NCBI GenBank assembly: GCA_020832105.1
Contig: JAFIFH010000068.1
Location: 1 to 41,685 of the forward strand
Direction: 5' to 3'
Source: Idiomarina sp.
Lineage (GTDB): Bacteria; Pseudomonadota; Gammaproteobacteria; Enterobacterales; Alteromonadaceae
Length of the DNA stretch: 41,685 nucleotides
The number at the start of each line of letters is the position of its first letter. The stretch's first letter is position 1. The notes under the pieces were generated by a model. The model was not told the origin of the DNA. It saw nothing but the letters and a program-made list of their open reading frames with translations, and ran no database searches. Both the position numbers and the translations under genes were made by a program. Below, piece by piece: positions 28,202-36,036 of this stretch.

Positions 28202-28831
28202 CTACGCGCTCAGTTTATTCTGCCGTAACAAATACCAGAGTGTTGCTTCCGTGCGGTTAGATACTTTGATTGCTTTAAAGATGGCGGAAAGGTGAACGCG
28301 GATCGTGCCCTCCGTGATGCCGAGAATGTTTGCAATTTCCTTGTTCGACAAACCTTGTGCAAGTAACTGCATTATTTCCTGCTGGCGTGGTGAAAGGCTT
28401 CGTTCAATATCACTACGCGCAGAATTACTATTTGAATTATAGCTACTCTCGTCTGGCAGGTACTCTTTACCCTGCAGTAGCCCGTGAATAGCAAGCTTCA
28501 TTTGCTCTGCTACGGCGCCTTTACAAAGATAGCTGCGCGCACCCTGAACAATCGACTGGCGGATGTCAGCGCTATGCTGACGCCAGGTGAAAAGCACAAT
28601 ATGACTATTTTTTGCCAGCCCGTACAAGCGCTGCGCCACGTCACGATGATCCAAATCAGGTAAATCCAGCTCACTAAAAATCATGTCGTACTCATCGCCA
28701 CTGGAAAGATAGTTCTGCGCAACCGCAAAACTGTCGGCCTCATAAATGGCAACTTTGTCACTATAATTAGTGAGTAAGTGAATCAAACCCGAGCGGGTTA
28801 GAAACTGTGGATCCAAAATAAGTATTTTCAT
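28202..28831 (-). CDS. LuxR/NarL-family response regulator with atypical receiver (Glu54)
   Basis: The 209-residue protein has a receiver domain (about 1-118) and a C-terminal LuxR-type helix-turn-helix (LSPRQQEIMQLLAQGLSNKEIANILGITEGTIRVHLSAIFKAIKVSNRTEA). The receiver is odd. The phospho-acceptor Asp expected in a D-L-x-L-P context is Glu54 (IFSELDLPD), and the acidic pair near the N terminus is reduced to Asp7-Pro8. Thr near residue 81 and Lys near 104 are kept. Glu at this site often mimics phosphorylation, so it may act without a kinase. It starts a probable three-gene operon with DUF1285 and flrA. The target genes are unknown. Confidence 0.88.
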   Translation of the reverse strand: MKILILDPQFLTRSGLIHLLTNYSDKVAIYEADSFAVAQNYLSSGDEYDMIFSELDLPDLDHRDVAQRLYGLAKNSHIVLFTWRQHSADIRQSIVQGARSYLCKGAVAEQMKLAIHGLLQGKEYLPDESSYNSNSNSARSDIERSLSPRQQEIMQLLAQGLSNKEIANILGITEGTIRVHLSAIFKAIKVSNRTEATLWYLLRQNKLSA

Positions 28832-29380
28832 GAGCAGCAGGCTTCGCTATTGTTTTTATCGTATTGGCTTGTTGTGCTTGTTATCTTACCTGTCATCTAG
28901 CTCTATATGCTATAGCTAAATTTAACTTTCGGCATAGTGATTATGACATGTTGGATTCTAATACTTTAACAAATATCCTATACCAATGTTAAGTACCTGG
29001 CGATTAACTTTTCTTTTGTGTGCTGCTTTGTTGTGATCCTGTGGTCATAATATTGGTCTTGGTACGTGCGTCAGGCTCAAACCCATCAAGCAGTTACCAT
29101 GCGGATTTGATCTTGCGGCCAGCTACCGTGCTATTTGGCTTATCTTAGATTTAATAACCATTAAGGATGAGCTACAGCGTCTGTTATGGTATCCAGAGCC
29201 TGGCATGGGGAGCCGGCCCTGATGGCCTCACAGGCGAGGCGATAGGGCGAAAGTAGCGGACAGCGCATCAAGTTGTATAAAAATGCAGACAAGCTACCCA
29301 CAGTGACCTTATCAGGCCACCTGCAAATCTCGCAAAAACAAGATATAGTCAGCTTAATTACCCATAGCAGTGAAATAACT
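28832..29380. other. Divergent intergenic region, no gene seen
   Basis: About 550 bases separate the LuxR-type regulator (minus) from the amidohydrolase (plus). The half nearest the regulator is A/T-rich and holds an imperfect inverted repeat at 28898-28918 (TAGCTCTATA-TGC-TATAGCTA) that could be an operator. I could not pick a convincing sigma-70 promoter for either gene. Open frames here (for example 29161-29451 on the minus strand) have no ribosome site and run into the amidohydrolase start, so I do not call them genes. Confidence 0.6.
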
Positions 29381-31078
29381 ATGATGAAAAATACTCGTAC
29401 CATTGGACTCGCCGCAGGCCTTATTTGTGGCTTGATGACACAAGTTGCCATCGCTCAAGGGCAGCTCTACCATAACTTTACTGGCTACACGCTGGCCGCA
29501 AAAGAGAGCTCGCCAGCAGATCTGCACTCGTTTACCCATATGCTGGTCGAGGACGGTCGAATCGTAGCCATCGGCAATGCAGATCTCGAAAGTGAATACA
29601 GTGACGCCGAGCGCATTAACCTACATGGCAAAACCTTATTACCGGGCTTGATTGACTCGCACGGACACATTCATGGGTTAGGTGAAAACCTGATCCAAGT
29701 TGACCTTCGGGGACTCAACAACCGCACTGCGACGGTCGCAAAAGTGGCGAACTATGCCGACGCTAACCTTGAGTTGGACTGGGTGCTTGGCCGCGGTTGG
29801 AACCAAGAGATTTGGCCGACACGGGATTACCCAAACCGCACCGATTTAGACGATGTAATCAATGACCGCCCTGTGTTTCTGGTCCGCGTAGATGCCCACG
29901 CCGCGTGGGTAAATAGCCATGCGCTAGAGCTCGCTGGTATCGACAATGACACCCCAGACCCTGACGGTGGTCAAATCATCCGCGATCGCGATGGTCGGGC
30001 GACTGGTATTCTGATTGATACCGCCATGGAGCTGGTGCGCGATTTAATTCCGCAGCCGACTGAAGAGATGCGCATGCAGTCGCTTGAGCTTGCGCAGCAA
30101 CATATTCTGGAGCGCGGGCTGACTCAGGTGTTCGACGCGGGTGCCAGTGCTGAGCAACTCGACGACTACCGACACTTAAACGAACAAGGCGAGCTCAAAA
30201 TGCGGGTCAATGCAATGATTGCCAGCACTGACCCGTCATTAACAGACTTGCTTAACGCGGGCGTATATCAAAGTGACAACGATCGCCTGCGTATTGGCAA
30301 CGTAAAAATGTATGGCGATGGCGCACTCGGCAGCCGCGGTGCACGAATGATCGAGCCCTACTCTGATGACACTGAAAATTACGGCCTGCTGATTACCCCT
30401 GAAGAACGTGTACGCAGCCTGTTTGAGCAAATTCACGGCGCAGGCTTCCAAATCAGCTACCATGCTATTGGCGACTACTCTAATACGCTGGCATTGGATG
30501 AATTTGCACGCTTGCTGGAGCAAGACGAGAGCCAGGATTCACTGGCACCGTATCGCCACCGTATTGAGCATGCGCAAATCGTCCAGTTAGATGACATTCC
30601 GCGCTTTCACCAGCTTGGTATCATCCCCTCGATGCAGCCAACCCATGCCACAAGTGACATGAATATGGCAGAAGACCGGGTCGGTAGTGAGCGTATTGCT
30701 GGTGCATACGCATGGCGCCGCTTCATTGATGCGGGCTCGTACATTGCTGGCGGCTCAGACTTTCCCGTTGAATTAGTGAATCCTTTTTACGGTATTCATG
30801 CCGCAGTGACGCGCCAGGATCGTGAAGGCCAACCTGTTGAAGGCTGGTATCCGGATCAAGCGTTAACGCTGGTAGAGACCATTCGTAGTTTTACTCTGGA
30901 CGCAGCACACGCAGGCTTTGCAGACAGCTATAGCGGGACGCTGGAGCCAGGTAAATATGCGGATTTCATTGTGGTTGATCGCGACCCGTTCAACATCAAA
31001 AGCAAAGATTTGTGGCGCACCCGCGTGCTCGCCACTTATGTTGCTGGTGAACGTGTGTTTGAGCAACAGAACCGGTAA
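29381..31078 (+). CDS. Exported amidohydrolase (YtcJ-like, Amidohydro_3 family)
   Basis: This is a metal-dependent hydrolase of the amidohydrolase superfamily that should act outside the cytoplasm. From the chosen ATG at 29381 the protein is 565 residues and begins with a signal peptide (MMKNTRTIGLAAGLICGLMTQVAIAQ). Metal-site motifs are visible: LLPGLIDSHGHIHG near residue 90, KMYGDGALGSRGA, YHAIGDYSNTLALD, HRIEHAQIV and GGSDFPVE. The C terminus has the usual ADFIVVDRDPF strand. The substrate cannot be read from sequence; relatives act on cyclic amides or N-acyl compounds. An upstream in-frame start at 29273 would bury the signal peptide, so I rejected it. The next gene starts 2 bases after its stop. 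Confidence 0.9.
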   Translation: MMKNTRTIGLAAGLICGLMTQVAIAQGQLYHNFTGYTLAAKESSPADLHSFTHMLVEDGRIVAIGNADLESEYSDAERINLHGKTLLPGLIDSHGHIHGLGENLIQVDLRGLNNRTATVAKVANYADANLELDWVLGRGWNQEIWPTRDYPNRTDLDDVINDRPVFLVRVDAHAAWVNSHALELAGIDNDTPDPDGGQIIRDRDGRATGILIDTAMELVRDLIPQPTEEMRMQSLELAQQHILERGLTQVFDAGASAEQLDDYRHLNEQGELKMRVNAMIASTDPSLTDLLNAGVYQSDNDRLRIGNVKMYGDGALGSRGARMIEPYSDDTENYGLLITPEERVRSLFEQIHGAGFQISYHAIGDYSNTLALDEFARLLEQDESQDSLAPYRHRIEHAQIVQLDDIPRFHQLGIIPSMQPTHATSDMNMAEDRVGSERIAGAYAWRRFIDAGSYIAGGSDFPVELVNPFYGIHAAVTRQDREGQPVEGWYPDQALTLVETIRSFTLDAAHAGFADSYSGTLEPGKYADFIVVDRDPFNIKSKDLWRTRVLATYVAGERVFEQQNR

Positions 31079-31080
31079 CT

Positions 31081-32040
31081 ATGAACGATTCGTTTTTATT
31101 CGCTGAAGAAAAGCCAGCCGATAAGGTGGTAAAACAATTACCACCTTATCGGATTTTGATCGTTGATGACGATGAAGAAATTCATGTGATCACTAAAATG
31201 GCGCTTAACGACTTCCAGTTAAATCAACGTGGCTTGCAGTTTGTATCGGCCTATTCAGGTGAAGAAGCGCAGCAGCTGCTCAGTGAGCAACATGACTTTG
31301 CGTTGGTCCTGCTCGATGTGGTTATGGAAACTGATCACGCCGGTCTTGATGTGGCCCGCTGGATCCGCGAAACCCTGAATAATCGACTGATTCGCATCGT
31401 ACTGCGCACCGGGCAGCCTGGCCAGGCGCCTGAAGAAGACATTATTGCGCGCTATGAGATCGACGACTACAAAGAAAAAACAGAGCTGACCTACCGCAAG
31501 CTTGTCACGCTGATGTACTCAAGCCTGCGTGCTTATCGCGAACTTTGTCGAATTGAACGCAATCGCAGTGCTTTGGAGCATATTATTAAAGCGTCTGCAC
31601 AGCTGTTCAGCGCATCCTCCGTGCGCGAGCTTAGTCGCGGTATTCTTGAACAATTGGTGGTACTGATGACTCATGCAGATACCGCAGCCTACTGTGCCGT
31701 CGACGGTATTACTGCGTCCGGCGCTGAGCCAGGTAACCTGCAAGTACTTGCAGGGGTAGGCCAATACCAGGCTGAAGAGGGTCAGCGTTTGCAGCAGCAA
31801 GTTGACCATCAGGTGATTAAACGTCTGATTGCAGAGAATAAGTCGGTCAGCTTCGTGCTTCACCAAGAAGATTATTATGGCCTCTACCACACCCGTGGTG
31901 GTCGTTATTATCTGCTGTTCATTCAGGGTATCGTTAAAAACAGCGATGATCCCGGTTTAGCTGATAGCGATCAAAACCTGCTGGCATTATTTATGAATAA
32001 TACTGCGATCGCCTTTGAACACGCAGAGCAATATCAATAG
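31081..32040 (+). CDS. Response regulator receiver with DUF3369 domain, no output domain
   Basis: A receiver domain (about 23-150) has the acidic cluster VDDDEE, phospho-acceptor Asp79 (VLLDVVMETDHAG) and Lys in YKEKTELT. A DUF3369 domain (about 165-315, starting LEHIIKASAQLF) follows, which is GAF-like and probably sensory. Many DUF3369 proteins continue into an HD-GYP or other catalytic domain; this one stops at 319 residues, so output must come by protein contact. It begins 2 bases after the amidohydrolase stop with a weak ribosome site, implying translational coupling. No histidine kinase gene is adjacent. The domain call is firm; the role is unknown. Confidence 0.88.
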   Translation: MNDSFLFAEEKPADKVVKQLPPYRILIVDDDEEIHVITKMALNDFQLNQRGLQFVSAYSGEEAQQLLSEQHDFALVLLDVVMETDHAGLDVARWIRETLNNRLIRIVLRTGQPGQAPEEDIIARYEIDDYKEKTELTYRKLVTLMYSSLRAYRELCRIERNRSALEHIIKASAQLFSASSVRELSRGILEQLVVLMTHADTAAYCAVDGITASGAEPGNLQVLAGVGQYQAEEGQRLQQQVDHQVIKRLIAENKSVSFVLHQEDYYGLYHTRGGRYYLLFIQGIVKNSDDPGLADSDQNLLALFMNNTAIAFEHAEQYQ

Positions 32041-32075
32041 GTGCCTGCGCTACCCTTTTTTGAGGTTACTACGCC

Positions 32076-32720
32076 ATGAAACTTGAAGATATTCGCCGTG
32101 ATTATCTAAGCCAGCAACTCAACCGCAAAGACTTGGCCGAGCACCCTATCGACCAATTCGAGCGTTGGTTTGATGTCGCCAAGCTCGCTGAGCTTAGTGC
32201 TGATCCCACCGCAATGGTGATTGCCACCGCCGACAAACACGGGCGAATTAGCCAACGGGTTGTGCTGTTAAAGTCCTTTGATGAGCAGGGCTTTGTTTTC
32301 TATACCAACCTACACAGTAAGAAAGCCCGTCAACTGGCAGAAAACCCGCATTGCAGTGCGCACTTTGCCTGGCTTCCACTGGAGCGTCAGGTTGCGATAG
32401 AGGGCTCCGTTGAGTTCCTCTCTGATGCCGAAAACGCCGCGTATTTTGCCTCGCGCCCGCGGGCCAGCCAGATTGCAGCCTGGGCATCGCAACAAAGCGA
32501 AACCATTAGCGACCGAGCGACCCTGGATGCGCATTATCAGCAACGCGAAGAAGAATTCGCCGGGCAGGCGCAGATACCGCTCCCCCCTTTCTGGGGCGGC
32601 ATTCGGCTGCGACCCGATTACATCGAGTTCTGGCAAGGCCGCGCGTCTCGTTTGCACGACCGTTTCAGCTATGCCCTGAACGATACTGCTGAATGGCAGT
32701 TGAGCCGCTTACAGCCCTAA
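32076..32720 (+). CDS. pdxH: Pyridoxamine 5'-phosphate oxidase
   Basis: PdxH uses FMN and oxygen to turn pyridoxine/pyridoxamine 5'-phosphate into pyridoxal 5'-phosphate, the last step of vitamin B6 synthesis and salvage. The 214 residues show the family ends: N-terminal RRDYLSQQLNRKDLAEHPIDQFERWF, FMN-binding RVVLLKSFDEQGFVFYTNLHSKKA, and C-terminal IRLRPDYIEFWQGRASRLHDRFSY. E. coli PdxH is 218 residues. GAGG lies 10 bases ahead of the ATG. The preceding gene ends 35 bases upstream. Several PLP-dependent enzymes need its product, including SpeA encoded further on. Confidence 0.97.
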   Translation: MKLEDIRRDYLSQQLNRKDLAEHPIDQFERWFDVAKLAELSADPTAMVIATADKHGRISQRVVLLKSFDEQGFVFYTNLHSKKARQLAENPHCSAHFAWLPLERQVAIEGSVEFLSDAENAAYFASRPRASQIAAWASQQSETISDRATLDAHYQQREEEFAGQAQIPLPPFWGGIRLRPDYIEFWQGRASRLHDRFSYALNDTAEWQLSRLQP

Positions 32721-32726
32721 CCCGAC

Positions 32727-32755
32727 TGGCTGAGCCTATTTTATAGGTTCAGCCA
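32727..32755. terminator. Stem-loop between convergent pdxH and dehydrogenase gene
   Basis: A 12-bp stem with one G-U pair (32727-32738 with 32744-32755) and a 5-base loop lies 6 bases after the pdxH stop. It overlaps the last codons of the opposing gene. It has no T run on either side, so it may act as a weak shared terminator or 3' RNA end stabiliser. Confidence 0.5.
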
Positions 32756-33803
32756 ACGGTGCTGGCATGGTCACAGCAAAGCGCTCAGCTGCACGCTGCA
32801 GCCGACCCACCGTAGCTTCGTCCAATGCCACGCCATGGCTGATTTGCTCTGCACGTAGCTGCATGCTGCGCTCTCCTGGAATCCGCACCGGCTTATTTGT
32901 ATCCACAGGCTTGCAGGCTTTAGCACGACTCAGTAAATCTTCCGTCACTGCATTGAACTCACTGGCGTCACCGAAAGCTGCAGGGTCTAGCACCTGAACA
33001 AACAAACTATTACTCTCGCCATCATTGCTGCCATGCACACGACCATAATTAGCCAGCGCCATCGTCCAGATTTCGCTCATCAGACACAACCCATACCCTT
33101 TGTAGCCTAAATCAGCACCACCTAACGGCATAATCGCGGCACCCTCGCCCTCAACGTAGTCAGCAGGATTGGTCGAAAGCTCGCCGTCGGCGGTGATAAT
33201 GGCCGGCCAGGGTAAATGTTCACCGCGCTCCCAGTACTGGCGAATCTTACCCGCTGCGGTCATTGAAAAGCTCATATCAAGCAGCAATGGAGTGCCTGAC
33301 GTGGGTACGCCAATCGCAAACGGATTGGGTGAAAATAATGGCTGCTTGGCACCGAACGGCGCAACACTGGACTGCGCTGGGGTTGAACACATCATGCTGA
33401 CCACCAGCCCTTGCTCAGTGGCAATACGCAAGTACGCAGCAAGACTCGCCACATGCTGTGTCCGGCGCACCACGATAGTGGCGGTGCCCGCATGACGCGC
33501 CTTATCACAGGCCACTTGCACCGCCTGCGCGGCAACATAAGGGCCAGGCAAGAAGTGAGCGTCCCAGGTGGCAAGCGCGGGGCGGTCAGCTATCACCTCC
33601 ACCTCACCTGAGCCCCTGGCCTGCCCTTCAGCCAATAGTTTGGCATTAAAATACAGCCGTTTCAGGCCGTGGGTGGAGAACCCCAGCAAATCACCTTCTA
33701 ACAAATATTCAGCAGTCTGCGCTGCAACCTCTTCGCTGGCCCCAGCCTGCTGCAGCACCTCAGCGGAGAATTGAAGTAAAGCCTGAGCATCAAAACGCAT
33801 CAT
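32736..33803 (-). CDS. Ldh2-family malate/L-lactate/ureidoglycolate-type dehydrogenase
   Basis: This is an NAD(P)-dependent dehydrogenase of the Ldh_2 fold (PF02615), which reduces or oxidises 2-keto/2-hydroxy acids. Relatives in E. coli are YiaK, AllD and ComC/YlbC. The conserved His45 in GDLLGFSTHGLKRL, the MCSTPAQSSVAPFG...FSPNPFAIGVPT block and GGADLGYKGYGLCLMSEIW are present. The length of 355 is typical. The substrate is not clear from sequence. Two adjacent ATGs (33803, 33800) follow AAGGG at 5 and 8 bases; either may be used. It is convergent with pdxH and divergent from pfkA. Confidence 0.9.
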   Translation of the reverse strand: MMRFDAQALLQFSAEVLQQAGASEEVAAQTAEYLLEGDLLGFSTHGLKRLYFNAKLLAEGQARGSGEVEVIADRPALATWDAHFLPGPYVAAQAVQVACDKARHAGTATIVVRRTQHVASLAAYLRIATEQGLVVSMMCSTPAQSSVAPFGAKQPLFSPNPFAIGVPTSGTPLLLDMSFSMTAAGKIRQYWERGEHLPWPAIITADGELSTNPADYVEGEGAAIMPLGGADLGYKGYGLCLMSEIWTMALANYGRVHGSNDGESNSLFVQVLDPAAFGDASEFNAVTEDLLSRAKACKPVDTNKPVRIPGERSMQLRAEQISHGVALDEATVGRLQRAAERFAVTMPAPLAEPIK

Positions 33804-33995
33804 CTGGTCCCTTCAGCCTTAAATAACCATAAAAAAACCAGTGTAACTGTTAATTCAGACTTGGTCAGCTGCGATGCTTTAGTTAAGCTGTAAGACTGTG
33901 CAGTTGAAACGGGCGGCGGCATTTATGTAGTCAGAGTTTCTCATTGCTGTGTAACATCTGCCTGGTGCATCCAGGGAGCTAGAAAAGGTTATTAA

Positions 33996-35009
33996 ATGAA
34001 GAAAATTGCTGTCATCACCAGTGGAGGCGACGCCCCGGGTATGAATGCCTGTATTCGCGCCATCGTGCTTACCGCGAATCAGCACGACGTGGAGGTCATT
34101 GGTTTTCGCCATGGGTTTCGAGGCATTGTTGAGGATTTAAACCTGCCACTGCACCCTAATGATATGCGCCTGGTCAGCCAGCGCGGTGGCACCATTTTGC
34201 TAAGCTCACGTTATCCGGAATTTAAACAAGTCAGTGCGGCCAAAGCCGCTGCGGCGGTGCTTGATCAACACAATATTGGCGCATTAGTGGTCATTGGTGG
34301 GGACGGTTCCTTTCGTGGCGCCCACCATCTTGATCAATATTGGGACGGCCAGGTTATCGGGATCCCAGGTACGATAGATAATGACCTGGCGGGAACCGAC
34401 ACCACCATTGGCTTCACCACCGCCGTTGACACCGCGATGGAAGCCATTGATCGCATTCGCGAAACCGCCGAGGCAATGGCACGGGTATTTCTGATTGAGG
34501 TGATGGGTCGACACGCTGGTTTTATTGGTTTACATGCGGCTATTGCTGGCTCAGCAGAAGGCATGCTGGTACCCGAGCTTGAGCCACAGCCGAAACTGGC
34601 GGATATCGCGGACCGCATTAAACAGGCCCGCGCCGCATTCCCTGATAGTAGTTATCTCATCGTTGTGTCTGAAAACCTATGGCCGGGTGGCGTCGAAAAC
34701 CTCGCCCGCGAATTGACCCAGGCCACAGGCACAACGTGCCATTCTGCCCCATTGGGCCACATTCAGCGCGGTGGCCGGCCCAATGCTGAAGACCGTATCT
34801 TATCGATGCAATTAGGTCAGGCTGCCGTGCATGCATTACTCGACGGATTAAGTGGCCATATGATCGGAGTTGAGCAGGGTCACGTAGTGCAAGTACCATT
34901 GCGGTTAACCTTTGAGCGCGATAAACCACTGGACCCACGACTGGTCGACTTGCAACTGGGCCTGCAACAGCTAAATTTTGCTTCAAAAGTGGTGAAAGAA
35001 TCCGCATAA
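33996..35009 (+). CDS. pfkA: ATP-dependent 6-phosphofructokinase
   Basis: It phosphorylates fructose 6-phosphate to fructose 1,6-bisphosphate, the committed step of glycolysis, in the cytoplasm. The key blocks are SGGDAPGMN (9-17), GGDGS (101-105) with Gly104, and PGTIDNDLAGTD with catalytic Asp128. Gly in both GGDGS and PGTIDND indicates ATP rather than pyrophosphate use. MGRHAGFIG and HIQRGG are also present. It is 337 residues against 320 in E. coli. AAAAGG lies 7 bases ahead of the ATG. A 192-base gap precedes it, and hairpins separate it from speB. Confidence 0.95.
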   Translation: MKKIAVITSGGDAPGMNACIRAIVLTANQHDVEVIGFRHGFRGIVEDLNLPLHPNDMRLVSQRGGTILLSSRYPEFKQVSAAKAAAAVLDQHNIGALVVIGGDGSFRGAHHLDQYWDGQVIGIPGTIDNDLAGTDTTIGFTTAVDTAMEAIDRIRETAEAMARVFLIEVMGRHAGFIGLHAAIAGSAEGMLVPELEPQPKLADIADRIKQARAAFPDSSYLIVVSENLWPGGVENLARELTQATGTTCHSAPLGHIQRGGRPNAEDRILSMQLGQAAVHALLDGLSGHMIGVEQGHVVQVPLRLTFERDKPLDPRLVDLQLGLQQLNFASKVVKESA

Positions 35010-35010
35010 T
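34982..35010 (+). promoter_or_regulatory. Possible sigma-70 promoter for speBA in the end of pfkA
   Basis: TTCAAA (34982-34987), 17 bases, then CATAAT (35005-35010), which overlaps the pfkA stop codon. The -10 matches five of six consensus bases and the -35 four of six. It is the best candidate I found upstream of speB, and its transcript would begin with the two hairpins described below. Confidence 0.35.
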
Positions 35011-35013
35011 TGC

Positions 35014-35049
35014 GCCCCCGCTGGTCTCAACCTGGGACCAGGCGAGGGC
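35014..35049 (+). other. GC-rich stem-loop in pfkA-speB spacer
   Basis: The arms at 35014-35026 and 35036-35049 pair over 13 positions with one bulge or mismatch, around a 9-base loop, directly after the pfkA stop. There is no T run, so it is not a complete terminator. It may protect the pfkA mRNA end or be part of a speBA leader. Confidence 0.55.
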
Positions 35050-35068
35050 ACAGCTCAAATAGCAGATT

Positions 35069-35096
35069 GCCGGTAATGTCTACCGGCTCAGTTTTT
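35069..35096 (+). terminator. Terminator-like hairpin just upstream of speB
   Basis: A perfect 7-bp stem GCCGGTA/TACCGGC (35069-35075 with 35081-35087) is followed by TCAGTTTTT. It ends only 19 bases before the speB start codon. It is either the pfkA terminator or an attenuator in the speBA leader. Confidence 0.65.
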
Positions 35097-35115
35097 AGTT
35101 AAAAGGTGAAGAATA

Positions 35116-36036
35116 TTGGCACAACCTATCGACTTCAATGTTTCGTTAAGTGCTCCGGTACGCGCCTATTTTGGTGCTGATATCGCGCAGCAACTTTATC
35201 CGGGCCATACTCATGTGATTGGCTTTGGCTTTGACGGTACTGCCTGTTTCCGCAAAGGTACCCGCCACGGTCCGGATGGCCTGCGTTCTATTTCTGAAGA
35301 TATCGAGTCTTACTCGCCCTATCAGGATTACGACCTTGAAGACTTCATCTTTTACGACCTTGGTAATCTCGAACTTGGTGAAAAAGCCGATGTTGAAGCC
35401 CAGTGGCACCATGCCAGTGAAGACTTTAACAAGATTTTCAGCGCAGTCGATTTGGCTGCCACCGACGTACGGATTATGACCCTGGGCGGCGAACACTCTA
35501 TTTCTTACGCCCCCATCGTGAAATACCTCCAGCAGTACGACGATTTAGTACTACTTCACCTTGATGCACATGCTGATTTACGCGATGGCTTTGAGGGCTA
35601 CCATTACTCTCATGCGTCGATCATTCGGCGGGTGCTGGATCATTTTGGCCCAGGGCACGAACTCATCCAATATGGCATTCGCTCTGGTACTCGCGACGAG
35701 TATCGCTATATGCAAGAGCACAAGACCGTGCGTACCTCGCGCAAAGACTTTCTCGACAGTGTTGCAGCTATTCCTGCGAACCGACCGATCTACCTGACCC
35801 TGGACCTCGACTACTTTGATCCGTCGTTTCTACCAGGAACAGGTACGCCTGAGCCAGGTGGCGAAGACTTCCACTCATTTGTGAGCCTGGTCAAGTTGCT
35901 CGGCGAGCGGAATTTGGTGGGATGTGACGTGGTTGAATTATCGCCACAAATCGACCCAACCGGAAACTCCGATGTGTTTGCCGCTAAAATAGTGCGCGAA
36001 TTGTTGATGACTATGGAAAAAGGACGCGGCAAATGA
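35116..36036 (+). CDS. speB: Agmatinase
   Basis: SpeB hydrolyses agmatine to putrescine and urea. The ureohydrolase metal ligands are all visible: His127 (GGEHS), Asp150, His152 and Asp154 (LDAHADLRD), and Asp230 and Asp232 (LDLDYFDPSFLPGTGTPEPGG), which bind the two manganese ions. The length is 306. The start is TTG with AAGGTG 7 bases ahead; no in-frame ATG occurs before the metal site, so the TTG start is firm. The stop overlaps the speA start by 4 bases (ATGA). SpeA makes its substrate. Confidence 0.94.
   Translation: MAQPIDFNVSLSAPVRAYFGADIAQQLYPGHTHVIGFGFDGTACFRKGTRHGPDGLRSISEDIESYSPYQDYDLEDFIFYDLGNLELGEKADVEAQWHHASEDFNKIFSAVDLAATDVRIMTLGGEHSISYAPIVKYLQQYDDLVLLHLDAHADLRDGFEGYHYSHASIIRRVLDHFGPGHELIQYGIRSGTRDEYRYMQEHKTVRTSRKDFLDSVAAIPANRPIYLTLDLDYFDPSFLPGTGTPEPGGEDFHSFVSLVKLLGERNLVGCDVVELSPQIDPTGNSDVFAAKIVRELLMTMEKGRGK

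Noticed and set aside
29221..29260. GC-rich short repeats upstream of the amidohydrolase as a REP element
   Set aside because: Only short imperfect pairings were found and no second copy is present in the window.
29161..29451. 96-codon open frame on the minus strand ahead of the amidohydrolase
   Set aside because: No ribosome site or family match, and it overlaps the amidohydrolase signal-peptide codons on the other strand.
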